The notes below the pieces were generated by a model. It had not been told where the DNA came from. It did not search any database and saw nothing but the letters and a program-made list of their open reading frames with translations. The position numbers were made by a program, and so were the translations under genes. A stretch of DNA of 40,375 nt from an uncultured Allobaculum sp. (GTDB lineage Bacteria > Bacillota_I > Bacilli_A > Erysipelotrichales > Erysipelotrichaceae), in contig CAJTVE010000022.1 of assembly GCA_910579655.1 (NCBI GenBank), positions 1 through 40,375 of the forward strand, given 5' to 3'. Shown here one piece after another: positions 8,754 to 15,906 of this stretch; positions within the stretch are counted from its first letter, which is position 1, and every line of letters starts with the position of its first letter.

Positions 8754-8771
8754 AGTTAGCTTAAACTAACT
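8754..8771 (-). promoter_or_regulatory. DtxR/IdeR-like operator over the importer promoter
   Basis: AGTTAG (8754-8759) and CTAACT (8766-8771) form a perfect dyad around six A/T-rich bases. The TTAG...CTAA arms resemble boxes of the DtxR/IdeR/MntR metal regulators rather than a Fur box. On the minus strand a -35-like ATGACA and a -10-like TTTAAG (16-bp gap) put the dyad over the -10 region. Iron- or manganese-dependent repression of the importer is inferred from the motif and from what the operon encodes. Confidence 0.5.
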
Positions 8772-9198
8772 AAATGCCATGTGTCATTTACTTCACCTGC
8801 ATTTTGCGCCATATAACTCAAAAACAGGGTCTGATTTGCACAAGTAAGTGGTTCCAGACTTTTGCTGAAAAATTGATTTTTCGAAATAGATTTTCTGACT
8901 GGACATTCTGGATTGAATCTGAGCAGCCAGCCTGCCGCTTGCCGAGTCATCATTACAGATGGCAGACCAATCAGAAGAAAACCTCTGATCCATTTCTGAA
9001 CCAGAGGAAGTGAGAATTAAAAGTTATCATGAAAAGCAAAGAAGAATCTGCATTCCATTCACGAAAAAGGGAATAGAACGGATTTTAACAGAAAGGCAAT
9101 CCCGCTCTTTGTCTTAGAAATTATAGGGAGTAAAAATTGAAGTAATGAGAATCAACCCAGGATCAATACCGAACATACTTTTAGCTCTGTTGAACTTT
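8772..9198. other. Gene-free stretch between importer promoter and small secreted protein gene
   Basis: 427 bp without a supportable gene. Short frames exist on both strands but lack ribosome sites. It contains the upstream part of the importer promoter and the downstream flank of the small secreted protein gene. No convincing terminator or repeat was seen. Confidence 0.5.
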
Positions 9199-9426
9199 TT
9201 ATTGGTTTTCAGCCGGATGCTCAGTGTTCTGTGTTGAGGCTTTTACAGCGTTCTGACTGGAAATGGCAGCAACTCTGTTTTCGTTGGTATAGGCATGAGC
9301 CTGAACAACTGGAGCCGATGGCGTTACTACGGAGCTGCTAACAACAGCAGCGATGGAAAGGCAGGCTGCCAAAGCGATGAGTTTTGTCAGGTTTGTATTA
9401 TTCTTGGAAAAAGGATGGCGTGTCAT
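9199..9426 (-). CDS. Small secreted protein, unknown function
   Basis: 75 residues. A basic start (MTRHPFSKNN) is followed by a hydrophobic, Ala/Val/Ser-rich signal peptide (about 15-35) and a likely signal peptidase I site at AHA-Y (about 44). The mature peptide would be only about 31 residues, polar, rich in Asn, Gln, Ala and Thr. The ribosome site GGGGGAT stands seven bases before the ATG. No Cys, lipobox or sorting motif follows, so it would be released or further processed. I do not recognise a family. It could also be the remnant of a longer secreted protein. It stands alone on the minus strand. Confidence 0.5.
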   Translation of the reverse strand: MTRHPFSKNNTNLTKLIALAACLSIAAVVSSSVVTPSAPVVQAHAYTNENRVAAISSQNAVKASTQNTEHPAENQ

Positions 9427-9845
9427 GATATATCCCCCAAAAAGATCGTTATCTTTCTGTATAGACTGAAAGAAGAAATAAAGAATAGTCCTGATCTGAG
9501 AACTTCTTTATAACTTCTTAATTCTATCTTTATTTTATCCTTGTTCTGAATTTGTATCCAGATTTTACTCGGTATTTTTAACTGTGATTAGACAACAAAT
9601 TCGATAAATCGTATATTTGATTTATAATTCTATATAAATTACTTATATAAATTACAAACATTAAAATCAAACGAGCAAAAAATCCGAACGGAATTTATCT
9701 TAAAAAGATGCTTACATCATCCGATATAAATATGAAGAAGAGACTGCATTTCAAGAAAGGAGAAGGAAAAACCGGTTCTTGTAAACCTTATAATTTTATG
9801 AAATCTTAATTCGAATAACGAAGCGACAGATGTAAACAATGGCAT
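9427..9845. other. Very AT-rich intergenic region with a 13-bp direct repeat
   Basis: About 420 bp without a gene; AT content is clearly above the surroundings, most of all at 9590-9720. TATATAAATTAC occurs at 9631-9642 and again at 9644-9655. It must hold the minus-strand promoter of the small secreted protein gene, but several AT-rich -10-like sites make the choice arbitrary. The base composition suggests curved or horizontally acquired DNA, or simply an unconstrained spacer. Confidence 0.5.
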
Positions 9846-9863
9846 AAAAAACCGGCGAACCGT
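9846..9863 (-). terminator. Short terminator of the 96-residue protein gene
   Basis: On the minus strand a short G/C hairpin with a TTCG loop (CGG-TTCG-CCG, 9853-9862) is followed by GTTTTTTAT. It stands about 25 bp past the stop codon of the gene at 9886-10176. The stem is short, so confidence is moderate. Confidence 0.45.
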
Positions 9864-9885
9864 AAGGTCAGAGCCAGAAAGAAGT

Positions 9886-10176
9886 TCAGAAAGACTGAGA
9901 AGAGGGATTGTTGATGAGATCCGGATAGAGTTCGTCAGCCGAAATTTTAAGCTCGTCAATCATGATGTGCATCAGTTTGATGACATTCGGGCGATCAAGC
10001 CGGATGGATTGTGAACATTTCTCGGGATTTTTACGACCTGCCGATCCATAGGTATCGATCTGAAACCAGTGCGTCGGCCCTTGCTGAAACACGAAATACT
10101 CTGCATTTACACTTTGCTGAGGGATGAATCGCTCCTTGGATCCCTTTTTCAGGTTTGAAATTTCGATCTTTGCCAT
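9886..10176 (-). CDS. Small conserved protein of unknown function (often mislabelled methionyl-tRNA formyltransferase)
   Basis: 96 residues beginning MAKIEISNLKKGSKERFIP, with a central QIDTYGSAGRKNPEKCSQSI and a C-terminal helix with LMHIMIDELKISADELYP. From memory, short proteins of this pattern occur in many Bacillota and are sometimes misannotated as methionyl-tRNA formyltransferase; no transferase motif is present. The frame is open up to 10371, but the start at 10176 is chosen because AAGGAG stands six bases before it and the family begins there. It is soluble and basic at the N-terminus. It diverges from the 50-residue membrane protein gene starting at 10386. Function unknown. Confidence 0.7.
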   Translation of the reverse strand: MAKIEISNLKKGSKERFIPQQSVNAEYFVFQQGPTHWFQIDTYGSAGRKNPEKCSQSIRLDRPNVIKLMHIMIDELKISADELYPDLINNPSSQSF

Positions 10177-10385
10177 AAGCTTCTCCTTTTCGCAATTCCA
10201 GGATAGCATCACCAGGCGTTCAATACAGCTGCCTTTTTTTAAAATGGCCAGGTAAATTTTGGAAAAGGAAGCAAAGACATCCCACTTTTTGGATTCAATC
10301 TGGTTTCTGGCAGGATTTCTTTGCCAGAGAATTCTGTAGTCGGACTGACAGGATGCTAAAATGAAAGACAAATGGAGAACGAACT

Positions 10386-10538
10386 ATGTCCAATACATGC
10401 AAAGAAGAATATCAGCATCAGCTCGAACGTGCGAACAAAGAAATTGCCGCTTTGAAAAAAGCAAAAACCGGCTGGATGGTTGCTGCAATCATTCTTCTGA
10501 TTCTGTTTGCGATTACGCTGGCTTTAAAGTCGGCCTAG
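10386..10538 (+). CDS. 50-residue single-pass membrane protein
   Basis: Too short for usual gene-length cutoffs. The ATG at 10386 has GGAG eight bases before it. The N-terminal half is a charged, probably coiled helix (KEEYQHQLERANKEIAALKK) and the C-terminal half is one membrane helix (about residues 30-48: WMVAAIILLILFAITLAL). A strong terminator begins on the last base of its TAG stop codon, which supports it as a discrete short transcript. The topology would be N-in or tail-anchored. No family recognised. Confidence 0.7.
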   Translation: MSNTCKEEYQHQLERANKEIAALKKAKTGWMVAAIILLILFAITLALKSA

Positions 10539-10560
10539 GACTGGAGACAGTCCTTTTTTT
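10538..10560 (+). terminator. Terminator overlapping the stop codon of the 50-residue protein
   Basis: GGACTG (10538-10543), loop GAGA, CAGTCC (10548-10553) then seven T. The stem starts at the last base of the stop codon. Confidence 0.88.
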
Positions 10561-10637
10561 GCTGTCTGCTTTTTGGAATAAAACCGCAGAAAAGCGGACA
10601 AGAGAAGGGGAAATAAATCCTGAAAGGCACTGAAAAA

Positions 10638-10666
10638 TTGAAAACAAATGTAACCCTGATTAAGAT
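10638..10666 (+). promoter_or_regulatory. Vegetative promoter of isocitrate dehydrogenase
   Basis: TTGAAA (10638-10643), 17-bp spacer, TAAGAT (10661-10666). The predicted start of RNA near 10673 leaves a short leader holding the GAGG ribosome site, which supports the ATG at 10691 and speaks against the GTG at 10676. Confidence 0.7.
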
Positions 10667-10690
10667 TGGATCAATGTGAGGAAAATTGAT

Positions 10691-11908
10691 ATGAAAATTC
10701 AAATGAAGACCCCATTGGTTGAAATGGATGGGGATGAAATGACCCGCGTTCTGTGGCAGCAGATCAAGGAAATCCTTCTGGAACCTTATGTAGATCTTTA
10801 CACAGAATATTATGATTTGTCCTTACCCATCCGGGAAGAGACAAAAGATCAGGTGACGGTTGACGCGGCTAATGCCAATAAAAAATATGGAGTTGCCGTA
10901 AAATGTGCGACTATTACACCAAATGCGCAGCGCCTAGAAGAATACAATCTGTCTCAGATGTGGAAATCCCCGAACGGAACCATTCGTGCGATCCTGGATG
11001 GAACGGTGTTTAGAACTCCGATTATGGTCAATGGAATCGTTCCGGCTGTCCGCACATGGCAAAAGCCAATTACGATTGCCCGTCATGCGTTTGGCGATGT
11101 CTATAAAGCAAGCGAAATCCGCGTGCCAGAGGCTGGAGTGGCCAGACTGGTTTTTGAAGGCGAAGATGGCCAGGTAATCAGTGAAGAAATCGCTGCCTTT
11201 GAAGGTCCCGGCGTTTTACAGGGCCAGTTCAATAAAGACAAGTCCATTGAGTCGTTTGCGCGCAGCTGTTTTGAATATGCACTGTCCAAAAATGAAGACT
11301 TATGGTTCTCCACGAAGGATACCATTTCCAAAAAGTACGATCACCGTTTTAAAGATATCTTTCAGGAGGTCTATGACAATGAATATAAAGAAAAATTCGA
11401 GGCCAGGAATCTGGAATATTTCTATACTCTGATCGATGATGCGGTTGCCCGCGTAATCCGCTCCAAAGGCGGCTTTATCTGGGCTTTGAAAAACTACGAT
11501 GGGGATGTCATGTCAGATATGGTTTCCACCGCTTTCGGTTCTCTAGCCATGATGACTTCTGTTCTGGTTTCTCCAGAAGGAAACTACGAATATGAGGCAG
11601 CCCATGGAACGGTAACCCGCCATTACTACAAATATCTCAAAGGTGAAGAAACCTCGACCAACCCGGTTGCGACCATCTTTGCCTGGAGCGGTGCTTTGAG
11701 AAAACGCGGTGAACTTGATGATCTTCCTGATTTAGTGGCTTTTGCTGATCATCTGGAAGAAGCAACCCTCGAAACCATCGAAGCCGGTGAAATGACAGGT
11801 GATTTAGTGGGTCTTTGGACAAGAGAAGACATTCCTGCCGTCAAGCTCAACTCCACGAACTTTCTGAAAGCCATTGCCAGCCGCCTGGATGCCAAACAGA
11901 ACGCCTAA
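10691..11908 (+). CDS. icd: NADP-dependent isocitrate dehydrogenase
   Basis: Oxidatively decarboxylates isocitrate to 2-oxoglutarate with NADP, the last step of the oxidative TCA branch used here mainly for glutamate supply. The 405-residue protein is of the homodimeric, eukaryote-like class: EMDGDEMTRV near the start, the isocitrate loop SPNGTIRAILDGTVFR (93-108), KPITIARHAFGDVY, and the metal-binding aspartates in KNYDGDVMSD. Length matches the family (about 400). A longer frame begins at a GTG at 10676, but the ATG at 10691 has GAGG at the right distance. It has its own promoter and terminator and so is monocistronic. Confidence 0.95.
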   Translation: MKIQMKTPLVEMDGDEMTRVLWQQIKEILLEPYVDLYTEYYDLSLPIREETKDQVTVDAANANKKYGVAVKCATITPNAQRLEEYNLSQMWKSPNGTIRAILDGTVFRTPIMVNGIVPAVRTWQKPITIARHAFGDVYKASEIRVPEAGVARLVFEGEDGQVISEEIAAFEGPGVLQGQFNKDKSIESFARSCFEYALSKNEDLWFSTKDTISKKYDHRFKDIFQEVYDNEYKEKFEARNLEYFYTLIDDAVARVIRSKGGFIWALKNYDGDVMSDMVSTAFGSLAMMTSVLVSPEGNYEYEAAHGTVTRHYYKYLKGEETSTNPVATIFAWSGALRKRGELDDLPDLVAFADHLEEATLETIEAGEMTGDLVGLWTREDIPAVKLNSTNFLKAIASRLDAKQNA

Positions 11909-11936
11909 GCGATTTTGAACGCTCATTTTTACATGC

Positions 11937-12000
11937 AAAAAGTCTTCTGCTTTTTGGATCTGGAATTAAATCCAGTCCAGATTGGCAGAAGACTTTTTTT
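11937..12000 (+). terminator. Terminator of icd
   Basis: AAAAAGTCTTCTGC (11937-11950) pairs with GCAGAAGACTTTTT (11985-11998), followed by a T run. The loop itself contains a smaller hairpin (GGATCTGGA / TCCAGTCC). Confidence 0.85.
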
Positions 12001-12065
12001 GGTTTCAAGAATTCAGAGAATTGGAACGATCATGACCTGGCTGAAAACGCCAACTGGGCAAAAAC

Positions 12066-12099
12066 CAGATCCAGTCAAGAATCAGATCCAGTCAAGAAT
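12066..12099. repeat. 17-bp perfect tandem duplication
   Basis: CAGATCCAGTCAAGAAT is present twice in a row, ending in the stop codon of the minus-strand membrane protein gene. It is probably a slippage product. Confidence 0.85.
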
Positions 12100-12974
12100 C
12101 AGGCTTCAGTAATCGAAACTTCTTCTTCATCTGGCTGTGGGAAGCGGACTTTGCTGTGGATGGCTTTGGCCTGTGTCTGCATGGTATTTATCATCTGCGC
12201 GCCCAGAATCTGTTTGAGAACCATGTAAAGCAGCACATAGACCAGAATCGGGATGATGACGGAAGTGATCAGCAAAGTTGCAATACTGTTGATCAGATTG
12301 CTGATGAGGTTTTTTGCCTCTTCAATGACATTGGCAATGCCAGAGGTGATTCCGCCAATCCAGGATTTCGTGCCATCGACCAGCTTTTCCCAGAGATTCT
12401 TGTCTTTTTCCTGTTCTTCCAGCGTATTCTCGGCTAGTTTGCTGACTGCTTCGCCCTGTTCAATGGTCTGGGCAACTGGATCTTGAATGGTCTTTTCCAT
12501 CCATTTAGACAGCTCTACGCTTCCGGGAACCACAGTAAGAACGACGATTCCGATGATTGCAGCTTTTGCGGCAATTCTTTTTGACAAGAGGCTGGCCTCT
12601 GGTCTCCAGGCATGCCAGGCGAAAATCAGACACGCGGTTGGCAGCAGAAAATAAAACGAAAGATAGACGCTGCCGGATAAAAGAATTTTCTCCATTAGAA
12701 TCCCGACCATTACAACAAACAGGTACCCGCTCATTTTCATCAGCATATCTGCAATCGGAGTCCCTGTATCGCCCGGAAGCAGACTGATCGCATTGGCTCC
12801 TCCGGCACAAAGCCCGCTGAGCGTCAGAACCTGCATCTGTTTTTCGTTGAGATAGCTTGTGGTTGGTGCCAGCATTTCTGGATGACTGCTCAGATACCAG
12901 CCAGTCACCAAAGATATAATCGCCAGGATGAACAGACCAACTGTCCTTTTGTTTTTCGATAATTTGTTTTCCAA
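12099..12974 (-). CDS. Multi-pass membrane protein with amphipathic linker, unknown function
   Basis: 291 residues from a TTG start at 12974, chosen because GAAGGGAG stands seven bases upstream; the frame runs on to 13037 but without a site. About five hydrophobic segments: one near the start (VGLFILAIISLVTGWYL), two to three in the middle (YLFVVMVGILMEKILL; VYLSFYFLLPTACLIFA; IIGIVVLTVVPG), and one near the end (LLITSVIIPILVYVLLYMVL). Between the last two lies a roughly 90-residue Glu/Lys-rich region with amphipathic helices (WIGGITSGIANVIEEAKNLI). The C-terminal tail is acidic. No family recognised. It stands alone and faces icd tail to tail. Confidence 0.75.
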   Translation of the reverse strand: MENKLSKNKRTVGLFILAIISLVTGWYLSSHPEMLAPTTSYLNEKQMQVLTLSGLCAGGANAISLLPGDTGTPIADMLMKMSGYLFVVMVGILMEKILLSGSVYLSFYFLLPTACLIFAWHAWRPEASLLSKRIAAKAAIIGIVVLTVVPGSVELSKWMEKTIQDPVAQTIEQGEAVSKLAENTLEEQEKDKNLWEKLVDGTKSWIGGITSGIANVIEEAKNLISNLINSIATLLITSVIIPILVYVLLYMVLKQILGAQMINTMQTQAKAIHSKVRFPQPDEEEVSITEA

Positions 12975-13086
12975 AATGAAGCTCCCTTCTTTTCTTGCTC
13001 TTTGCTTACCATGCGTCTGATGATGTGAAATTGTCAATGAATTACAGAAAAATATCGTAAACTCAATGAATAACTGGCAATACTAC

Positions 13087-13118
13087 AAAAAAATCCATCC
13101 GTAACAAGAACGGATGGA
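13087..13118 (-). terminator. Terminator of the 155-residue protein gene
   Basis: On the minus strand TCCATCCGT and ACGGATGGA (13094-13102 with 13110-13118) form a 9-bp stem with a 7-base loop, followed by seven T. It lies 70 bp past the stop codon at 13189. Confidence 0.88.
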
Positions 13119-13188
13119 GGGCAGTCAGAATCCAGTCAGAATGCAGCCGGAAATGGATATTGCTGTGGCTGAAAAATGAAAAGAAGAA

Positions 13189-13656
13189 TCAGCAAATCGT
13201 TTTCGCAAATTCCTTTAAAGCATTGAATCCTTCCTCATGATAGGGGAGGGCTTTTTCTTTATGGTTGATCTGCCAGACATATTTGCGGCCGGAATTCAGC
13301 GTAAGGGTGACCGTGCTGGAAAACATTGAGAGGCCATTGGCGGGACGGATCCTGACGGACTGGATCTGGTCGCGGTCAATTCGAATGGGCTCCGCGGGTG
13401 AAAACTCAGAGCGGCTTGCTGTCCGCAATGCGTTCTGGCGCCCCTTTTTTAAAGGCTTGAGATGTAAAGCATCCTGTTCAACCAGAACCAGATAGCCGCC
13501 ATACGCCTGATCGACATCCTGGGTCATCGCAGTGCCCACGCCGCCTAAAACCATAGCGCTAGTCGGGAAAGTCGAGTAAACAATCAACGCGGGCAGCAAA
13601 TCGCTCCGGTTGAAAATAGCATTCACTTTCATAGAGGTGTTGAAATCTTCAATCAT
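13189..13656 (-). CDS. Conserved hypothetical protein, possible PH-like fold
   Basis: 155 residues, soluble apart from a short hydrophobic patch (PTSAMVLGGVGTAM). The second half alternates short beta-like stretches (PIRIDRDQIQSVRI, STVTLTLNSGRKYVWQI) and ends in a helix (EGFNALKEFAKTIC), the order seen in bacterial pleckstrin-homology-like domains. That is inference from pattern only. A weak ribosome site (GCAGG) precedes the ATG. It is a single-gene transcript with its own terminator. Confidence 0.65.
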   Translation of the reverse strand: MIEDFNTSMKVNAIFNRSDLLPALIVYSTFPTSAMVLGGVGTAMTQDVDQAYGGYLVLVEQDALHLKPLKKGRQNALRTASRSEFSPAEPIRIDRDQIQSVRIRPANGLSMFSSTVTLTLNSGRKYVWQINHKEKALPYHEEGFNALKEFAKTIC

Positions 13657-13838
13657 GAAATAAACCTGCTTTCAATTAGGTTAAGTATAGCAGTTCAAGA
13701 GGATGGAACAACTTCAGATTTTTAACCAGGAAACCTGCATCAACGAATGGATCTGTTTCTGACTGAGTTCATACAAGTTGATAGGCAGAAAATATCTTGT
13801 CGACAGAAAATCATTGATCGCACATTTGGTGCTGCAGT

Positions 13839-14189
13839 TCACAAAGCGCAAGGATAGCTATAGTGAAAAAGGTCAAGGTCGCGTCTGACCTTCAGTTTTT
13901 CAAACAGCGCAGCAGCCACGAAGAATCCGATCAATTTGACGGGAGATTTTGTCTGGATCAGTTCGTCTTTGGATTGTCGTTCGTTTTTGCGCTTATCATT
14001 CATCGTCTTAACCGCCGCTTCATAAAAAGAGATAGGATCGTCAATGCCAAGGGATTGAAGAGAGTTGACATAGCCCAAAGTCCTGATGTGACAGGATCGA
14101 GGCTGTTTCTTTTCGACATCTCGATAGGAATTGTAGATCTGAAGATAAATTCCTTTTGGGCGTTTCGTTTTTCGCAGATAATAAGCCAT
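13839..14189 (-). pseudogene. Truncated IS1634-like transposase, N-terminal part only
   Basis: The frame begins with a strong site (AGGAGGAAATG) and MAYYLRKTKRPKGIYLQIYN, the typical N-terminus of IS1634-type (IS4-group, DDE) transposases, continuing to about residue 106 (AAALFEKLKVRRDLDLF) and then leaving the family and stopping at 116 residues. A full transposase is about 550 residues, so the whole catalytic DDE part is missing. The flanks show no second half and no clear inverted terminal repeats. It is a dead relic lying between an unknown gene and citrate synthase. Confidence 0.75.
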
Positions 14190-14304
14190 TCATTTCCTCC
14201 TGATAAACGCAAAATTAGACAAGACAGTGCTTGATTCAAAGTGGTTTTCTGGATTTAACTATAAGGCAAACTGCGCTTTCTTTCGAATGCGATTGGAATG
14301 AAAA

Positions 14305-14337
14305 ATAAAAAAATCCGTCTTGCTAAAGACGGATTTT
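14305..14337 (-). terminator. Terminator of citrate synthase (works on both strands)
   Basis: AAAATCCGTCTT (14310-14321) pairs with AAGACGGATTTT (14326-14337), four-base loop. On the minus strand the stem is followed by TTTTTTTATTTTT, making it the end signal of the citrate synthase gene; the plus strand has a shorter T tract. Confidence 0.88.
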
Positions 14338-14406
14338 GAAGAGGATTAGACTGGATTGCGACTGAATGAACAGAGGTTTAAAGTCCGATCCAGACCAATT
14401 GATTTC

Positions 14407-15753
14407 TTACAGGATCACCCGCCAGTCAGAGGGCTGGAGAGCTTGTTCCTGGGCTTTTTTTACTGCATCAAAATCAATAGTGCGGCGTTGGCCAACATAA
14501 ATATTGGCAGGACGGATCAGCTTGCGGTTGGATTGTCTGTTTTCAAGGTGATGAGCAATCCATCCAGCACAGCGGCTGATCGCAAACAAGGGGGTGTAGA
14601 GAGCCTGGTCAATGCCTAACAGGTGATAGGCAAAACCGGAATAGTAGTCAACGTTGGCGCAGACGGTATTGCCTTTAACCTTTTTCATCGTGCGGCAGGC
14701 GGCTTTTTCAAAGCGCTCCATCAGATCGAAGGTGGCTTCTTCGCCTTTTTCTTGAGCCAGAATCCGGACTTCTTCCTTGATCAGCTGACAGCGCGGATCA
14801 CTGCGGGTATAGATCGCATGGCCGATGCCATAGATCAGACCGGAGCCATCGCCGGCTTCTTTGCGCAGAATTTTCTCGCATAGTTCGTTCATTTCTTCAT
14901 CTGTGGATTCGGCATTGAGTGTTTTGAGCAGCATCTGGGTCTGACTGCCAACCTTTCCGGCTGCCCCGCCATGTTTGGGTCCTTTTAAAGAACCGATCGC
15001 AGCGGAAATGCAGGAATAAATATCCGTTCCGGTTGACGAAATCACGACGTCCGCAAAAGTCGAGTTGTTTCCGCCGCCGTGATCCGCATGAACCATCATC
15101 AGAACATCAAGCACGCGCGCTTCCTGTTTGGAATAGGGCTGATGGTCTCTGGCCATCCACAGAACATTTTCCGCAAAACCACCATGCGGCAGGGGATACG
15201 AAGAGATCTTCTTTTTGGAATACACCGAAAAGACAAACAAGGGCAGAGAAGACAGGATGCAAAGACCTTTCATCATTCGATCTTCCAGACTGTCAGTTTC
15301 CGGATTCAGGTCCTGGCCAAACAGTTTAAGCACTTCAATCTGCATGGCATTGAGCAGATTTTTCGTCCGGTAATTTTCAAAAACCAGCGAATTGGAAAAG
15401 TTATGTTTGAGAACGAACTGGAATTCAGCCAGTTCGGACGGGGTAGGCAGATTTCCAAAAATCAGCAGAAAGGCAGCTGTCTCATAGCCCTGAATTTTAT
15501 TGGTGGATTTTTCCAGCTTTACCAGATCATTGAGGCTGTAGCCGCGGTAAATCAGCTCGCCATCGATTGGTCGTTTGTGGTTGTTGACCATTTCATATCC
15601 GATCACATCACAGATTCTGGTCAGTCCTACTTTGACACCAGTGCCGTTTTCGTTACGAAGACCTTGTTTCACATGGTACTTCGAATACAGCTCTGGCGCG
15701 ATTGCGTTATCTGGTTCATTGGCCAGATATGTTTCTTTCAATCTTCCACTCAT
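14407..15753 (-). CDS. gltA: Citrate synthase
   Basis: Condenses acetyl-CoA and oxaloacetate to citrate, the entry step of the oxidative TCA branch. The 448-residue protein has the catalytic histidine region HADHGGGNNST (His225), the second active-site histidine in GIGHAIYTRSDPR (His312) and the catalytic aspartate in NVDYYSGF (Asp369). An N-terminal extension of about 40 residues makes it longer than Bacillus CitZ, as in many Clostridia. Ribosome site AAAGGAG stands eight bases before the ATG. It is transcribed divergently from aconitase across a 153-bp shared promoter region, so the two are likely co-regulated, although no operator could be named. Confidence 0.95.
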   Translation of the reverse strand: MSGRLKETYLANEPDNAIAPELYSKYHVKQGLRNENGTGVKVGLTRICDVIGYEMVNNHKRPIDGELIYRGYSLNDLVKLEKSTNKIQGYETAAFLLIFGNLPTPSELAEFQFVLKHNFSNSLVFENYRTKNLLNAMQIEVLKLFGQDLNPETDSLEDRMMKGLCILSSLPLFVFSVYSKKKISSYPLPHGGFAENVLWMARDHQPYSKQEARVLDVLMMVHADHGGGNNSTFADVVISSTGTDIYSCISAAIGSLKGPKHGGAAGKVGSQTQMLLKTLNAESTDEEMNELCEKILRKEAGDGSGLIYGIGHAIYTRSDPRCQLIKEEVRILAQEKGEEATFDLMERFEKAACRTMKKVKGNTVCANVDYYSGFAYHLLGIDQALYTPLFAISRCAGWIAHHLENRQSNRKLIRPANIYVGQRRTIDFDAVKKAQEQALQPSDWRVIL

Positions 15754-15906
15754 TCAAAAGACTCCTTTTGTCAGATTTTTGACAATATAGCACAGACAAA
15801 GCGGAAAATGGATGGTGAAAAACGTGTCCGGCTGTTTTCTGAAAGTTTTTGCATCTGTTTTCGAATAATTTGCGCTATCATGGGAAAAAACTAGAAAGGA
15901 AACTCT

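Noticed and set aside
10361..10633. 90-residue frame on the plus strand
   Set aside because: No ribosome site; it is out of frame with the well-supported 50-residue membrane protein and runs through its terminator.
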